From Acanthochlamys bracteata (taxonomy: Eukaryota > Streptophyta > Magnoliopsida > Pandanales > Velloziaceae): a stretch of DNA of 64,000 nucleotides. Position 1 is the first letter of the stretch, and each line of letters opens with the position of its first letter. Below, piece by piece: positions 47,275 to 57,620 of this stretch. Both the position numbers and the translations under genes were made by a program. The stretch lies in assembly GCA_019914995.1 (NCBI GenBank), contig CM034134.1, positions 8,316,463 to 8,380,462 on the forward strand, read 5' to 3'. A model generated the notes under the pieces. That model worked only from the letters and a program-made list of their open reading frames with translations. It did not search any database and was not told where the DNA came from.

Positions 47275-49050
47275 AATAATTATCTACGAATAAATGGTTG
47301 TAATAAAAAGAATTTGAAAGAACAATACCCTTGTTATTTTTCTTTGTTTTAATTTTTGGTATGATAATTTACATAATGTCATTGTCTGCGTGTTTGATTT
47401 GGCATGATAACAAAATTTTGCTTTTGTATCTCATATAATTTGTCATATATATTTTTATAAACTTAATTTCTAGCAACCCACTTCCTATTCACTCTTTAAA
47501 AATTTACAAGAATTCACCTCCAAGCTAATTAACACGCTCTAAATTTGTTGTCTTTTCTTTCTGTTGCTATGTAAATTGATTAAAGAAATTATGACTCACA
47601 TTTTAATACCGATCTTTATTAGATTAAGAGTAAATAAATTAGTTTTATATTGAATAAAAATAAAATTAATATACTAAAAAGTTTTATAATTTATTCGTTT
47701 AAATTTTTTAAAATATGGACCGAATTTTTTAAATATTTTATTTTGGTTAATTTTTTCAGTATTGTATTTCTCTAACGAACTTAAGCCTTAAGATTAGAAT
47801 CTTTGATAAATTTTTTCAAGAACATAATTTACTCTGCTTCACTAGAAAATATTATAAACCATTATTTAATTTTCTCGCATGAAATGCGTGACAATATTAT
47901 ACGGTCTTAAGCCTTGAGATTAGAATCTTTGATAAATTTTTTCGAGAACATATTTTACTCTGCTTCACTAAAAAATATTATAAACCATTATTTAATTTTC
48001 TCGCATGAAATGCGTGACAATATTATACGGTCTTAAGCCTTGAGATTAGAATCTTTGATAAATTTTTTCGAGAACATATTTTACTCTGCTTCACTAAAAA
48101 ATATTATAAACCATTATTTAATTTTCTCGCATGAAATGCGTGACAATATTGTAAGTTAAGATTTTTGTCCTACGCACTTAAAACGATAAGATTTAGAGAC
48201 AAAAATGGGTTACGGGCCTGTGATAATAATTATATCAAATTGGATGTACTCATAATTGATATAAATTATGGAGATAGTCTATCAAACAAGAACATATATA
48301 ATATGATTGAGATTCGCATAACGTGATCCACATAATTTTATATGTACGTGTGAATCGGATGTGAGATTTTTGACAGTATGATTTTCAAATTTAATTTTCA
48401 TCATTAAAATATTAAATACTATAATTTGAAAATACGGTGATTAACTTTAATTTAATCGGATCTCAATTCAATATTTATCCGACTTTTTTACCAAGATGAT
48501 TGAATAGTAGAAATTGAGTTGAATTTTGTGTTATCTTAATCAAAAGGTTAAATAAAGGTCCAATTATAATATGATTGAGTTAAAATTTTATCAATATGTT
48601 TTGAACTCATAACTTTTTATGTCATTGTGAAGATTAAGTTTGGAGATTTTTTCAGCAAAAAATAACTAAAGAATGTATGAAATAGTTTAGATAATGCATA
48701 TATTTTATACATATATATATATATATATATAGTGTCACTCATTTTGGTACTACCACATACGATCAGTGACCATTTTAAGGCCTCATTTGGTTTAGTTACT
48801 GAGGCAATAATTGACTTTCAAAATCCACTTTTTTAAGTTGTAATGCAGTGAAAATTAATATCACATATAATGCTTCAAACAACACAGAAGACAGAAGAAA
48901 ATAGCATACTACAATAATAACAATCTTCAGGAAATGATCGGCTAATACGTTCATTGATTATTACATGAAAATTTTCATTATTACGTAAAAGATTCCATGC
49001 ATGATCACTCTGCAGGTACGTAATTGAAGTTTTAATTAGTGATTAATTAC
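47275..49050. other. Intergenic between SBH-A and SBH-B
   Basis: The 3' regions of two convergent SBH genes flank AT-rich DNA holding a three-copy 126-bp tandem repeat (47780-48150) and an AT dinucleotide microsatellite at about 48708-48731. The words GGCCTCATTTGGTTTAG near 48779 look like one end of a MITE, but no partner end was found. No gene is seen. Confidence 0.5.
47780..48150. repeat. 126-bp tandem repeat, three copies
   Basis: Copies start at 47780, 47906 and 48032 with CTTAAGCCTTRAGATTAGAA and run through TCTCGCATGAAATGCGTGAC. The period is exactly 126 bases, and the third copy is about eight bases short. The second and third copies are nearly identical, while the first differs at several sites, so the last duplication is recent. 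There are no spacers, which rules out a CRISPR-like arrangement. Confidence 0.9.
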
Positions 49051-49899
49051 TTAGTCCTTGAGAGGTCTAGCTTCAAATCCGCCACCCTTCCTCTGCTCGA
49101 CTGTGAAAGGCATATAAGTCCCTAAAATCTTGTCCCAGGTGACGAAGAACGGCTGCGCAAAGTTGTACTTGTTGCCCTTGAGGGAGTGATGTATGTCATG
49201 GTAAGCAACATTGTTCCTGAACAACACCTGAAGAGGGTTCCATTTAAGGTACAGATTGGAATGCATGTCGACAGATTTGATAGTCGCGAAGGAGAAGAAG
49301 TAGATGCTTGTTCTGGGAGTCATCCCGGAGACTAGGAAGGCGAGCGACCCGCCGACGGTGTCGAGTATGAGTCCTTCAATTGGATTGTTGTATAAAGAAC
49401 CGTAGGCGTAAGGCACGATGAGTGCGTGGTGCCATGAGTGGATGTGCTTGTACAGGAACTTGTTTGTGTGCATGTAACGGTGACCGAAGTACTGCCATGT
49501 ATCCAACGCCACCATTGCAACAAAGAACTGAACCGCGGCCACCCGGAACGGTGGCTCTGGTTTCCGAGGATCCTCTTCTCCGATCAACTGCGCGCGCGCA
49601 TAGTGTTGCACATAATCACGCAAAAGTATTAACAAAAACGCTTAGAATTAAATTAATGCTGATCAGTTTACCTTCATGAGGGAGGAGACGATGGCAATCT
49701 GAACGGCTTGTTGGAGAAGAACGCCTTTGAGGACTTGGGATTTGGAAGCAATGTTCTTCTCTTTCTCGGCGCCTTTCGGATGAAGACGGCAGTTCTCTAA
49801 GTAACCTAAGATTCCATAGACACCAGAGAAGACCCAATACACTACGACAGGTGCAAATGTACTCAGCATCTCATCAGACATCTCTGCTAATATTGCCAT
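49051..49899 (-). CDS. SBH-like sphingoid-base hydroxylase, copy B (diverged subgroup)
   Basis: Minus-strand exons 49899-49672 and 49587-49051 give 254 aa. The fold and motifs are those of SBH: an N-terminal membrane segment (FAPVVVYWVFSGVYGILGYL), ENCRLHPKGAEKEKNIASKS, and histidine boxes GHRYMH, HSWHH and HDIHH. It differs from copies A and D after box two. The usual DDHCGLWLPGN-type stretch is DMHSNLYLKWNPLQVLFRNN, and HQLYG becomes HSLKG. The conserved histidine of that stretch is kept but the Asp before it is Met. The ending GGGFEARPLKD is shared with copy C. The intron ends in an unusual GCGCGCGCGCAG acceptor. A TATA box lies at 49971-49979. All metal ligands are present, so it is probably an active enzyme of changed specificity (inference). 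Confidence 0.88.
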
Positions 49900-49924
49900 T
49901 TCAAGTCTTAATTTGTACGTACAG

Positions 49925-50036
49925 ATTTCTTGGTAGCAGGTATCTCAATGTCTCGGTGCTGAGAGTGTTCTATATATTAAGAAGAAGAGCTTGCTCTGTT
50001 TTATTTTTCTTTAAGGTACATATGCGCAGATAACGC
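49925..50036 (-). promoter_or_regulatory. SBH-B core promoter and leader
   Basis: On the minus strand the order is TATCTGCGCATATGTACCTT, AGAGCAAGCTCTTCTTCTTA, a TATA box TTAATATATAG (49971-49979 on plus), then CACTCTCAGCACCGAGACA. AGAGCAAGCTCT is an interrupted palindrome just upstream of the TATA box. The whole block is conserved at 29849-29962 without a downstream gene, which shows what was duplicated. Confidence 0.65.
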
Positions 50037-50289
50037 AAGATGAGCTTAGCTACCAGCTAGGGTTGGTACCTATAACAACATAAGCAGACAAAATCATAGC
50101 GTTAATTTTGTTTTTATTTCACGGCACTGTTTGGTTTGGTACACCAATTAAATTATGTGTTATGAACAAATAAATGGACGGTGAGCTGATGAGAAAATGA
50201 CATTCTGAAAATTTTTCACATACACAATATCTTCCAAAAAGTGAATTTTTCTTAAAATTAGTCCCAATCAGACTAATAGAGAAAGTTGG

Positions 50290-50495
50290 TGAGTATTTTT
50301 GAAATAAATTTTTTTCAAAATAAAAATTTTATTTTTTTTGTTTAACAAAATAATAAGAATATATAATAAAAAATCTCATTAGATAGAATTTTTTTTTATT
50401 TTCTTAATTTTTAATAAATGTTTTAGATACTTATAAAAAATATATTAGAAAAATAAAATTAAAAATTATTTTTAGAATAAGTAATGCCAAACATT
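50290..50495. repeat. AT-rich foldback repeat, family 1
   Basis: GAGTATTTTTGAAATAAATT at the left and TTTTTAGAATAAGTAATGCC at the right are typical ends. The interior AATATATAATAAAAAATCTC block matches the other copies. It is non-coding. Confidence 0.45.
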
Positions 50496-50589
50496 TTTTT
50501 ATTCGAGTATCAAATTAATCAATAAATAATTTATATAAGTTACAAACAACATAAAATAAGATGTTTAGAGGATACAAAATAAGTGGCTT

Positions 50590-50825
50590 TTTGGTATTAT
50601 TATTTTTTAAATTTATTCTATAAAAATATTTTATATTTTTAATAAATTATTTATAATATTTTATATTAAATTTATTAAAAATTTTAAAAATATATAAAAA
50701 TTATGTTGAAAAATCTTATTATTATTTAATTTATTTATATTCTTTTAGATTAAAAAGAACATTTTTTCTAAAATAAAAATAAAATATTTTCTATTAAAAT
50801 TTTTTTCTTATAAGCACTCTTAGAC
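50590..50825. repeat. AT-rich foldback repeat, family 1 (reverse orientation)
   Basis: It starts TTTTTGGTATTATTATTTTT and ends TTTTCTTATAAGCACTCTTA, which is the reversed end pair (TAAGAGTGCTTATAAG against AATACCAAA). The interior is A/T blocks of the family. Confidence 0.45.
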
Positions 50826-51644
50826 ACCCCTAATACACAATTACTTAGATAAGTATGTGTAACAGTAGAAATGTAATTTCGTGTAAATTTTACATTTAGT
50901 ATGCGTTTATCTTAAAGTAATTTATTTTTTCTAAAATAAATTAAAAATAAAATTATTTAATAAAAAGTAAATTCTATTTTAATATTAAGTTTAAAATAAA
51001 TTGAAAAAACTTTTTTGTTAAAAAAAAATTATTTTAATTTTTATTTATTTTATATTAAAAATAAATTAAAAAAATATAAAATTTGTGCGGTAGATGAATG
51101 CAAACTTATTTGCTTTCCTTTGTCCACCTTGATAAGTTGCTCTCCATGTAAAAAGCATGATCAATAAAATAATGGAGACAACTCCTGTGGCCTTCCATGT
51201 TCTCAACAGATCCTTTCCTAAAAAGGAAAAGATTATTAATATGATGAAACAATTCATATAGTAAACTTTCAATAGAAGAACTTACATATAGAATAATTAA
51301 AAATTTATATAATATTTTTTAAAATTTTAAAATAAAATTATCTTAATCATAACAAAGCCAGTGTTGTCGGAACCGACTCAAACACCGATCCAATTTAACG
51401 GGCGGTGGATTGATCCGACAAATTAATAGATTAATATCGCCGGATTAATCTCATCATTCAAGTTCTAATCACTGAACAAGCAACGACATTAATAACAAGC
51501 AACAAGATCACCTGTTTATAAGTAACAATATCATCAATTGAACTGGCATATGTGATTCAATTTAATTTTTTAGAAAGAAAATGATAACTTTATGATTCAT
51601 GCTAAATCGCTTAATTAAATCACGCAGTCGGTACGGTTTAAAGC

Positions 51645-51850
51645 TGCGTTTAGAATTACTTATAAAATAAATTTTTTTTTAAATAAAAAATATATTTTTT
51701 TAAAATAAGTTTTATTTTATTATTTTTTAAAAAATAATAATATATAATAAAAAAATTTTATATAAAATTATTTTACATTATTTAAATTTTTTAATATATA
51801 TTTTTAAGTATTTATAATATATATATTAAAAAGCATAAAATAAAAAAAAT
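51645..51850. repeat. AT-rich foldback repeat, family 1
   Basis: GCGTTTAGAATTACTTATAA and AAATAAATTTTTTTTTAAAT at the left and GCATAAAATAAAAAAAATGG at the right match the family. It lies about 200 bp beyond the 3' end of SBH-C. Confidence 0.45.
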
Positions 51851-52053
51851 GGTATGCATTAGCACCCCAAATGAACAGAATGCAAGACTGCTCGTGGAGG
51901 GATGGAGTGGTTGTATATTATATATAAATGAATATAGAATAGCTTAATTTAGTTACGAGACACAACAGTACATCGGACCATTATTTAAAAAAAGTAATAC
52001 AGCTAAAAGCCATCACTCAGATCTATCTGAAGATGAGGTAGGTAGGTAGCTAG

Positions 52054-52887
52054 CTAGTCGGAGTCGTCCTTGATAGGTCTAGCTTCAAATCCTCCACCCT
52101 TCCTCTTCTCGACGGTGAAAGGCATGTAAGTCCCGAGAATCTTATCCCACGCAATAAAGAAGGGCTGCGAATAGTTGTACTTGTTTCCTCTTAGCTGGTG
52201 ATGTATGTCATGGAATGCAACATTGTTCCTGAACAACAACTGCAGAGGGTTCCATGGCAGGTAAAGATTGGAATGATCATCGAGGGTCTTGATCGTAGCG
52301 AAGGAAAAGAAGTACATCATCGTCTTCGGCGTCATCCCTGTGAACAGAACGGCGAGCACCCCGCTTCCTGTGTCAATGAAGAACCCTTCTATCGGATTGC
52401 TGTACATTGTGCTGTACGAGTAAGGCACAACGACACGATGGTGCCATGAATGGAAGTGTTTGTACAAGAACTTGTTCTTGTGCATGTAACGGTGAACGAA
52501 GTATTGCCATGTATCTACAACCACCATGCCCGCGAAGAACTGGAGCGCCACCACTGGGAACGGTGGTTCAGGCTTCGGCCCGGCGCCATTTCCTCCAGAA
52601 AACTGATGAAAAGTTAAACGAACATATATAACTAGAACTATATATACGTAGTTAGTGATATACACACAAACCTTCGCGAGGGAGAAAACGGCGATCATCT
52701 GAACTGTATGATAAACAAGAACAGTTCTGAAGACGGTTGATTTGGATACGATGTTTTTCTCTTCTTCGGCGCCTTTTGGATGGAGACGGTAGTTCTCTAA
52801 GTAGCCTAAGAGTCCATAGATACCGGCGAAGACCCAGTGCACTATAATCGGAACAACAGCGCTAAGCATTTCGCCGGAAATCTCCAT
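52054..52887 (-). CDS. SBH-like sphingoid-base hydroxylase, copy C (diverged subgroup)
   Basis: Minus-strand exons 52887-52672 and 52602-52054 give 254 aa. The start is the ATG at 52887 (MEISGEMLSAVVPIIVHWVF); upstream in-frame codons lack an ATG. Motifs are VHRYMH, HSWHH and HDIHH, with DDHSNLYLPWNPLQLLFRNN placing it with copy B and the broken copy at 29.2 kb. Tyr or Phe residues replace several membrane-face residues of copies A and D (YSYSTMYSNPIEGFFIDTGS). The 69-base intron is a multiple of three and has no in-frame stop, so retention would give a 277-aa protein with 23 extra, strongly hydrophobic residues right after the first exon. Members of this family are ER membrane hydroxylases. 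Activity and substrate of this subgroup are not known to me. Confidence 0.88.
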   Translation of the reverse strand: MEISGEMLSAVVPIIVHWVFAGIYGLLGYLENYRLHPKGAEEEKNIVSKSTVFRTVLVYHTVQMIAVFSLAKVCVYITNYVYIVLVIYVRLTFHQFSGGNGAGPKPEPPFPVVALQFFAGMVVVDTWQYFVHRYMHKNKFLYKHFHSWHHRVVVPYSYSTMYSNPIEGFFIDTGSGVLAVLFTGMTPKTMMYFFSFATIKTLDDHSNLYLPWNPLQLLFRNNVAFHDIHHQLRGNKYNYSQPFFIAWDKILGTYMPFTVEKRKGGGFEARPIKDDSD

Positions 52888-53574
52888 CTTAAACAAATTT
52901 TTGTTAGATTTTTCAGTGATGCGCGCAGATCTTACGAAGGAGTTTACGTTCCTTGTTAACTGATTAAGATAGAAATGCGTTCAAATTATGAATATAGGAC
53001 ACCAGAGTATTTCATAAAAGATTACAGCTTCGAAACGATTGAGTCGGAGAAGAGTAATAAAACTTTTTCATGGTACGTGGTAGAGAACTTGCTTCGCCCT
53101 AAATTTTTACGTCAAACTTTTGTTGTTATAACGATAAAATTTTAACGAACGATTCGTTGTTACCTGCCATTTTTTTAACTACTAGTACTACTTATTATGA
53201 ATTTTCCACTACGCACTGTATGTTGAGCAAGAGTTAATATAATTCTTTAAGATATATATTTTAAAAATATGTTTTATTTAAAATTTTTCTTATTTAACAT
53301 TATAAAAAATCGATACGTATTTATTTTTAATATATTAAATTATTAAATAAAATTGAAAGATAACGTACGGTAGACCCAATGATTAAGTTCCATCTGAAAA
53401 AGAAAGGTCACCAATTTTGCATGTTTAATGCTTTTTTTTATTTTAATTCTTATAAGTTTTAAAAAAATTTAGCATTTGTTATTATTTTATTTTTATTATT
53501 TTAATGTCAAATAAGTAAGAGTCATTTTCTAAAAAACAATAAATTATTTTTATTCTAAAATAAGTTTTTGTAAG

Positions 53575-53815
53575 GATTTGTTTCAAATATATGAAAATTT
53601 ATTTTTTTCAAATTTTAATTTTAGCCACTTCTAATATTTCGATTGTCATTTTGAACTCCAATTTTAATATCTATTTTTATCAAAATTTAATTTTTATTTT
53701 ATTTGTTTCAAATATCATTTCAAAATTTTTTCTATCTAATTTTATTTTTTACCAAAATTTATTTTTATAAAATTTAATTTTGCAAAATTTAATTATGCTT
53801 ATTTGAAACACCATC
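53575..53815. repeat. AT-rich dispersed repeat, family 2-like
   Basis: The inverted ends GTTTCAAATAT and ATTTGAAAC, the size of about 240 bp and the TTTTATTTTTAYCAAAATTT blocks resemble 11130-11411. An internal GTTTCAAATATCA suggests nested or tandem insertion. It lies in the shared SBH-C/SBH-D upstream region. Confidence 0.4.
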
Positions 53816-53902
53816 GCACTGAACATCACCTAAATCTAAAATTCTTTGGATATAAGATTTGGTCAAATTTTTGAGATACATTATTAGTGTCTTGCAAATA
53901 AT

Positions 53903-53945
53903 TATAAATATATAGTATATAATATAGCGAGCAAGGTTCACGAGG
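53903..53945 (-). other. SBH-C upstream segment shared with 28995-29033
   Basis: On the minus strand it reads CTCGTGAACCTTGCTCGCTA followed by TATTATATACTATATATTT. It lies about 1 kb upstream of SBH-C. The copy at 28995-29033 lies upstream of the broken SBH piece, supporting common descent of the two blocks. Confidence 0.5.
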
Positions 53946-54494
53946 TGGTCCAGATTAATCCATAATATTATAATAAGTCGAAAGAGACATGGAAATTTTT
54001 TGTACGTGTCCGTTCAAATCAATGTAACCGCTGTAACTTAATTCATATTTTCATGTAAAAAGGACATATTTTGACTTCGATAAGATGATAATAATAATGT
54101 CTCACCTGCTATAATATTTGATGCATATAATTTACGTTGGTGGCCTCCATTAACAATCATATATTATCTAAGTTGTCCGTTTTTTACTCTCCCACGCCAC
54201 GAGGGACCCGTAATATCTATTTAGAAATTACCTATTAATTAATCTGGATATTTAGGAGAACGTGCAGTCTTCCCTTCTTCCTTCCCTCTCTCACTGGCTA
54301 CTAATTAAAGGGACAAAGCTAGTGATCTACCTAAACTCGCATGCAATTCATTAAATTTCAACGACTTAAAAAGAAACATATTACTAAAATTTTAAGCTTG
54401 TTAACTTCTTAGGCCAAAGAGAAAAGAAAAATAATATACAAATAAAACTTTTTTTACGAAAAAGAAACTTTTCCTTAGTATCACGTTGCTCACT

Positions 54495-54505
54495 CTATAT
54501 ATATA
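54495..54505 (+). promoter_or_regulatory. TATA box of SBH-D
   Basis: TCTATATATATAAACACTG contains a strong TATA box about 55 bp upstream of the SBH-D start codon, so the leader must be very short, around 25-30 bases. Confidence 0.6.
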
Positions 54506-54556
54506 AACACTGCTAGTAAGTCTTTCCCGATCGATGAAGTTAGCAATTTAACAACA

Positions 54557-55453
54557 ATGGAGATGAACAGCTACCTTCCCTCCGACGATGTTCTCGCCGT
54601 TGTCGTTCCGATTGTGGTTTACTGGATCTACTCAGGCGTCTACATGTTGCTCGGTTCCCTTAACAAGTATAAACTCCACACTTCGAACGAAGAAGACATG
54701 AAGAACTTGGTGTCCAAGCGCGAGGTTGCCATAACTGTTCTGCTTCAACAGCTCGTTCAAGCTTCCGTTGCCTTCCTTACATTCACGGTACGCAACCAAA
54801 CCAGCATTATATTAATAAATTGTAACTGCTCTTAATCTCGATCTGAAACGATTGAATTCCATGGATCGATGTTGTTGCAGCTCAGCAGAGACGACGAAGA
54901 TGAGTTGGTAATAAGAAAACAGAATTCATCACACCGGCGTACTTCAACCATTGGCATCACCGGGCAATGCTTCGTAGCCATGTTCGTGTTCGATACGTGG
55001 CAGTACTTCTGGCACAGGTACCTGCATATGAACAAGTTCTTGTACAAGCACATCCACTCGTGGCACCATCGACTGATCGTACCTTACTGTTTCGGTGCAC
55101 AATACAACCACCCAATCGAAGGTTTTCTATTAGACACCATCGGCGGCGCATTAGCGTTTCTCATCTCCGGCATGACTACGAGGACGTCGATCTTCTTCTT
55201 CTCGTTTTCAGTGATCAAAGGCATCGATGATCATTGCGGGCTGTGGTTACCTGGCAATGTGTTCCACATCTTGTTCGGGAACAACACTGCCTACCATGAC
55301 GTGCATCACCAGCTGTACGGAAGCAAGTACAACTTTTCGCAGCCGTTCTTCGTCTTCTGGGACAAGATTATGGGAACTTACATGCCTTATGAAATCGTCA
55401 AACGAGACGCCGGAGGCTTAGAAGTCCGGCCGGTTAACCGGAAATCATCGTAG
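54557..55453 (+). CDS. SBH1: Sphinganine C4-monooxygenase (SBH), copy D
   Basis: Exons 54557-54787 and 54881-55453 give 267 aa. It is a conventional SBH, closest to copy A in the window. It has an N-terminal membrane segment (VVVPIVVYWIYSGVYMLLGS) and the motif KYKLHTSNEEDMKNLVSKRE. The histidine boxes are WHRYLH, HSWHH and HDVHH, with GIDDHCGLWLPGN in between, and the ending is YMPYEIVKRDAGGLEVRPVN. It should hydroxylate C4 of long-chain bases in the ER. A hydrophilic, charged loop after the intron (LSRDDEDELVIRKQNSSHRR) is longer than in copies B and C. The gene is compact, with a strong TATA box and a 93-base intron. It is GC-richer than its surroundings, and no lesions are seen. Confidence 0.9.
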
Positions 55454-55829
55454 AAGTGCAATGATTGATATGAACATGAAAGCATCGATCAAACATGTCT
55501 TTCATGTAACTATACATATTTTGTAATAAAACATTTAGAAAATTTTTAAAATTGCCATTGATATTCCAATAAATGCTGGATGCCATTTTTTTTCCTTAAA
55601 CTTTAAAGAATATTATTCAGAATTTAATTGTTTCCTTTATGGTTGGCGTAATTTTTATGGGATCACATGACATGTTTTTCATGGAACATCTAACATTAGA
55701 ACAATTTTATTTTCTTTACGTAGCGTACGTTAAATATATCTCAAAACTTTATTTATGTCGAATATAAAACTTATCGTATCAATCACGTCACATTCAAATA
55801 AAAGCTCTAAAGATCATTTCCTTTTGTTT

Positions 55830-56045
55830 AAGGCACCGTTCTGCGGTGCATTTGAAATTTCTTTTTTTTTAATTTTTTAATTTAATTTTTATAAAATTTT
55901 TATAATATCTTATACAAATTTATTTTAAAATTTTATAAATATAAAATTCTTATTAGTTTTAATATTTTTAAATCAAGAAATAAAAACTTTTTTAAAGAAT
56001 ATTTTTTTATTTAAAAAATTTTATTTTATAAATATTCTAAATATC
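55830..56045. repeat. AT-rich foldback repeat, family 1 (reverse orientation)
   Basis: The left end is AGGCACCGTTCTGCGGTGCA followed by TTTGAAATTTCTTTTTTTTT and the right end TTTATAAATATTCTAAATAT. The right end is the reversed left end of other copies. GGCACCGTTCTGCGGTGC is itself a small hairpin. Confidence 0.4.
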
Positions 56046-56384
56046 TCCCGACTGAATTTGGTCCTACTACAAGGAGAAATAAATTTTCGACCTCTTTTCA
56101 AGGGGAAGATGATCATACAAATTAAATGAAAATTATTTACCAATAAATAAACTTTATTAAAAAGTTATATGTGCATGTTCCAACATTAATTAATCAGCTA
56201 ACGTAAAGAAAATACATAAATGAACACGACATACCTAAAAACTAAATCAATCAATGTGATCATTTCCAGTATTCTATATCTAAACTCAACTCTTCGGTTA
56301 ATGCAGTGATAACTATATGCAAAGAAATCTTACCTATGTAATTTAAGTCCGAATTCTTCCGTTAAAAATTTTTAGCATATTTAA

Positions 56385-56550
56385 GATTGATTTCGAAATA
56401 AATTTTTTTAAAATAAAAAATTTTAAATATTTTATAAAATGAGTTTTATTTTTTTTTTAAAAATAAGAAATAAAATTTTCATATTTTTTTAAATAATTAA
56501 AATACTTTTATAAAAATACAAAATTAAAAATTAAAATAAAAAGTGAAAGA
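56385..56550. repeat. AT-rich foldback repeat, family 1 (short copy)
   Basis: GATTTCGAAATAAATTTTTT and AAAATAAAAAATTTTAAATA at the left and the run ATACAAAATTAAAAATTAAA at the right are family blocks. The copy is about 60 bp shorter than its neighbour at 56615. Confidence 0.4.
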
Positions 56551-56614
56551 AAAAACAATTACATACAGCACCTTCCTATTTCGGCATCCAAATAAATATC
56601 CGTACATTTAGGGA

Positions 56615-56835
56615 TATTTGAGAGTGCTTATAAAATAAAAATTTTTTAATTTTTTTTTAAAAATAAATTTTATTTTTTTATCTCAAAAAAATAATATATA
56701 ATAAAAAAATCTTACGACGTAAAATTCTTTTACATTTTTAAAATTTTTAAATATTTATAAAATATATATTTAAAAATATAAAATTAAAAATTAAAAGATA
56801 GCATTTATAAAACGCTAAGCCAAACGGGCCTTAAT
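56615..56835. repeat. AT-rich foldback repeat, family 1 (best-defined copy)
   Basis: The left end is GGGATATTTGAGAGTGCTTA then TAAAATAAAAATTTTTTAAT. The right end is ATTAAAAGATAGCATTTATA then AAACGCTAAGCCAAACGGGC. Read inward the two ends pair imperfectly (GTGCTTATAAAATA against TTTATAAAACGC). Length is about 220 bp with no reading frame. This copy shows the family's layout most clearly and is a good search query. Confidence 0.55.
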
Positions 56836-57620
56836 CTAAATATGAAAATCTTAAAAAAAAAATGGAGAACTTGGATACATTTTAATAGCCAAAATATAAT
56901 AAATGATAAAGATTTTGGATCTACAGTTTCAATTAATTACTAAGAGCATCCCTTCAAGCAAACGGCAATGTTCAACTATACATTTAACTCACTTTTTTTT
57001 TAAAATTTAAATTTTAATTAAACTAAATTTCTTTTTTAAACTCAACTTTAATAATATATGGACAGAAAACTAAATTAATTTTAAACTTCACTTCATAATT
57101 AATTTACTTTGGAAAATTTAATTTTCAGAAAACTTAGTTCAAACCAAAAAAAACACGCTAAGAGTATCTGTTTATGGAAACAGATAGACAAGTAATGGTG
57201 TAGTCCTGTAATTAATAGTGAGCTACTTTTATAGACGATCCGTGTGGAAACAGATAGATAATTTAAAACTTTATTTTAAATAATTTTTCTAATTTCAAAT
57301 TTATTCGAACTAAAATAAATAAAGATCTAACGCAATATTTTATATCTGGCTTAGTTTATCAAACAAATTTAATCTCAAAAAAACACTTAACTTTTTTATA
57401 TAAATTACTTATAATATAAATTTTTAAAAATTTTAAAATTATAAAATGATATAATGTTTGGGTGAATTTTTTAATGCAAACTAATTTTCAATTCAAAAGA
57501 AAGAAAGGGAGTAGAGAATAAAAAAGATTTGAATTTTAATGGCCTTCTTTTCAGAAAACAAATATGGGCCATATTTGTGGGTCAGCCCAATAAATGAAAG
57601 TACATACAAAATGAAAACAC

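Larger units (their letters stand above)
49981..52053. other. Intergenic between SBH-B and SBH-C
   Basis: Beyond the SBH-B promoter this is AT-rich DNA with several family 1 foldback copies (50290-50490, 50590-50825, 51645-51850). I see no gene. A GC-richer patch at 51360-51440 (GGGCGGTGGATTGATCCG) looks like an old transposon fragment but cannot be named. Confidence 0.5.
52888..54494. other. Divergent promoter region between SBH-C and SBH-D
   Basis: SBH-C (minus) and SBH-D (plus) are transcribed away from each other across 1.6 kb of AT-rich DNA. It holds a family 2-like repeat (about 53575-53815, ends GGATTTGTTTCAAATATATG and TTATTTGAAACACCATC) and the SBH flank segment 53903-53945 that recurs at 28995-29033. 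No other gene is seen. Confidence 0.5.

Noticed and set aside
47780..48150. CRISPR-like array
   Set aside because: The units are directly adjacent 126-bp tandem repeats without spacers, in a plant nuclear genome.
51360..51440. GC-richer patch GGGCGGTGGATTGATCCG as a tRNA or transposon terminus
   Set aside because: It does not fold as a tRNA, and no partner terminus or target duplication was found.
52888..52896. Upstream extension of SBH-C by three residues
   Set aside because: The codon at 52896-52894 is TTG, not ATG; the first ATG at 52887 matches the family N-terminus.
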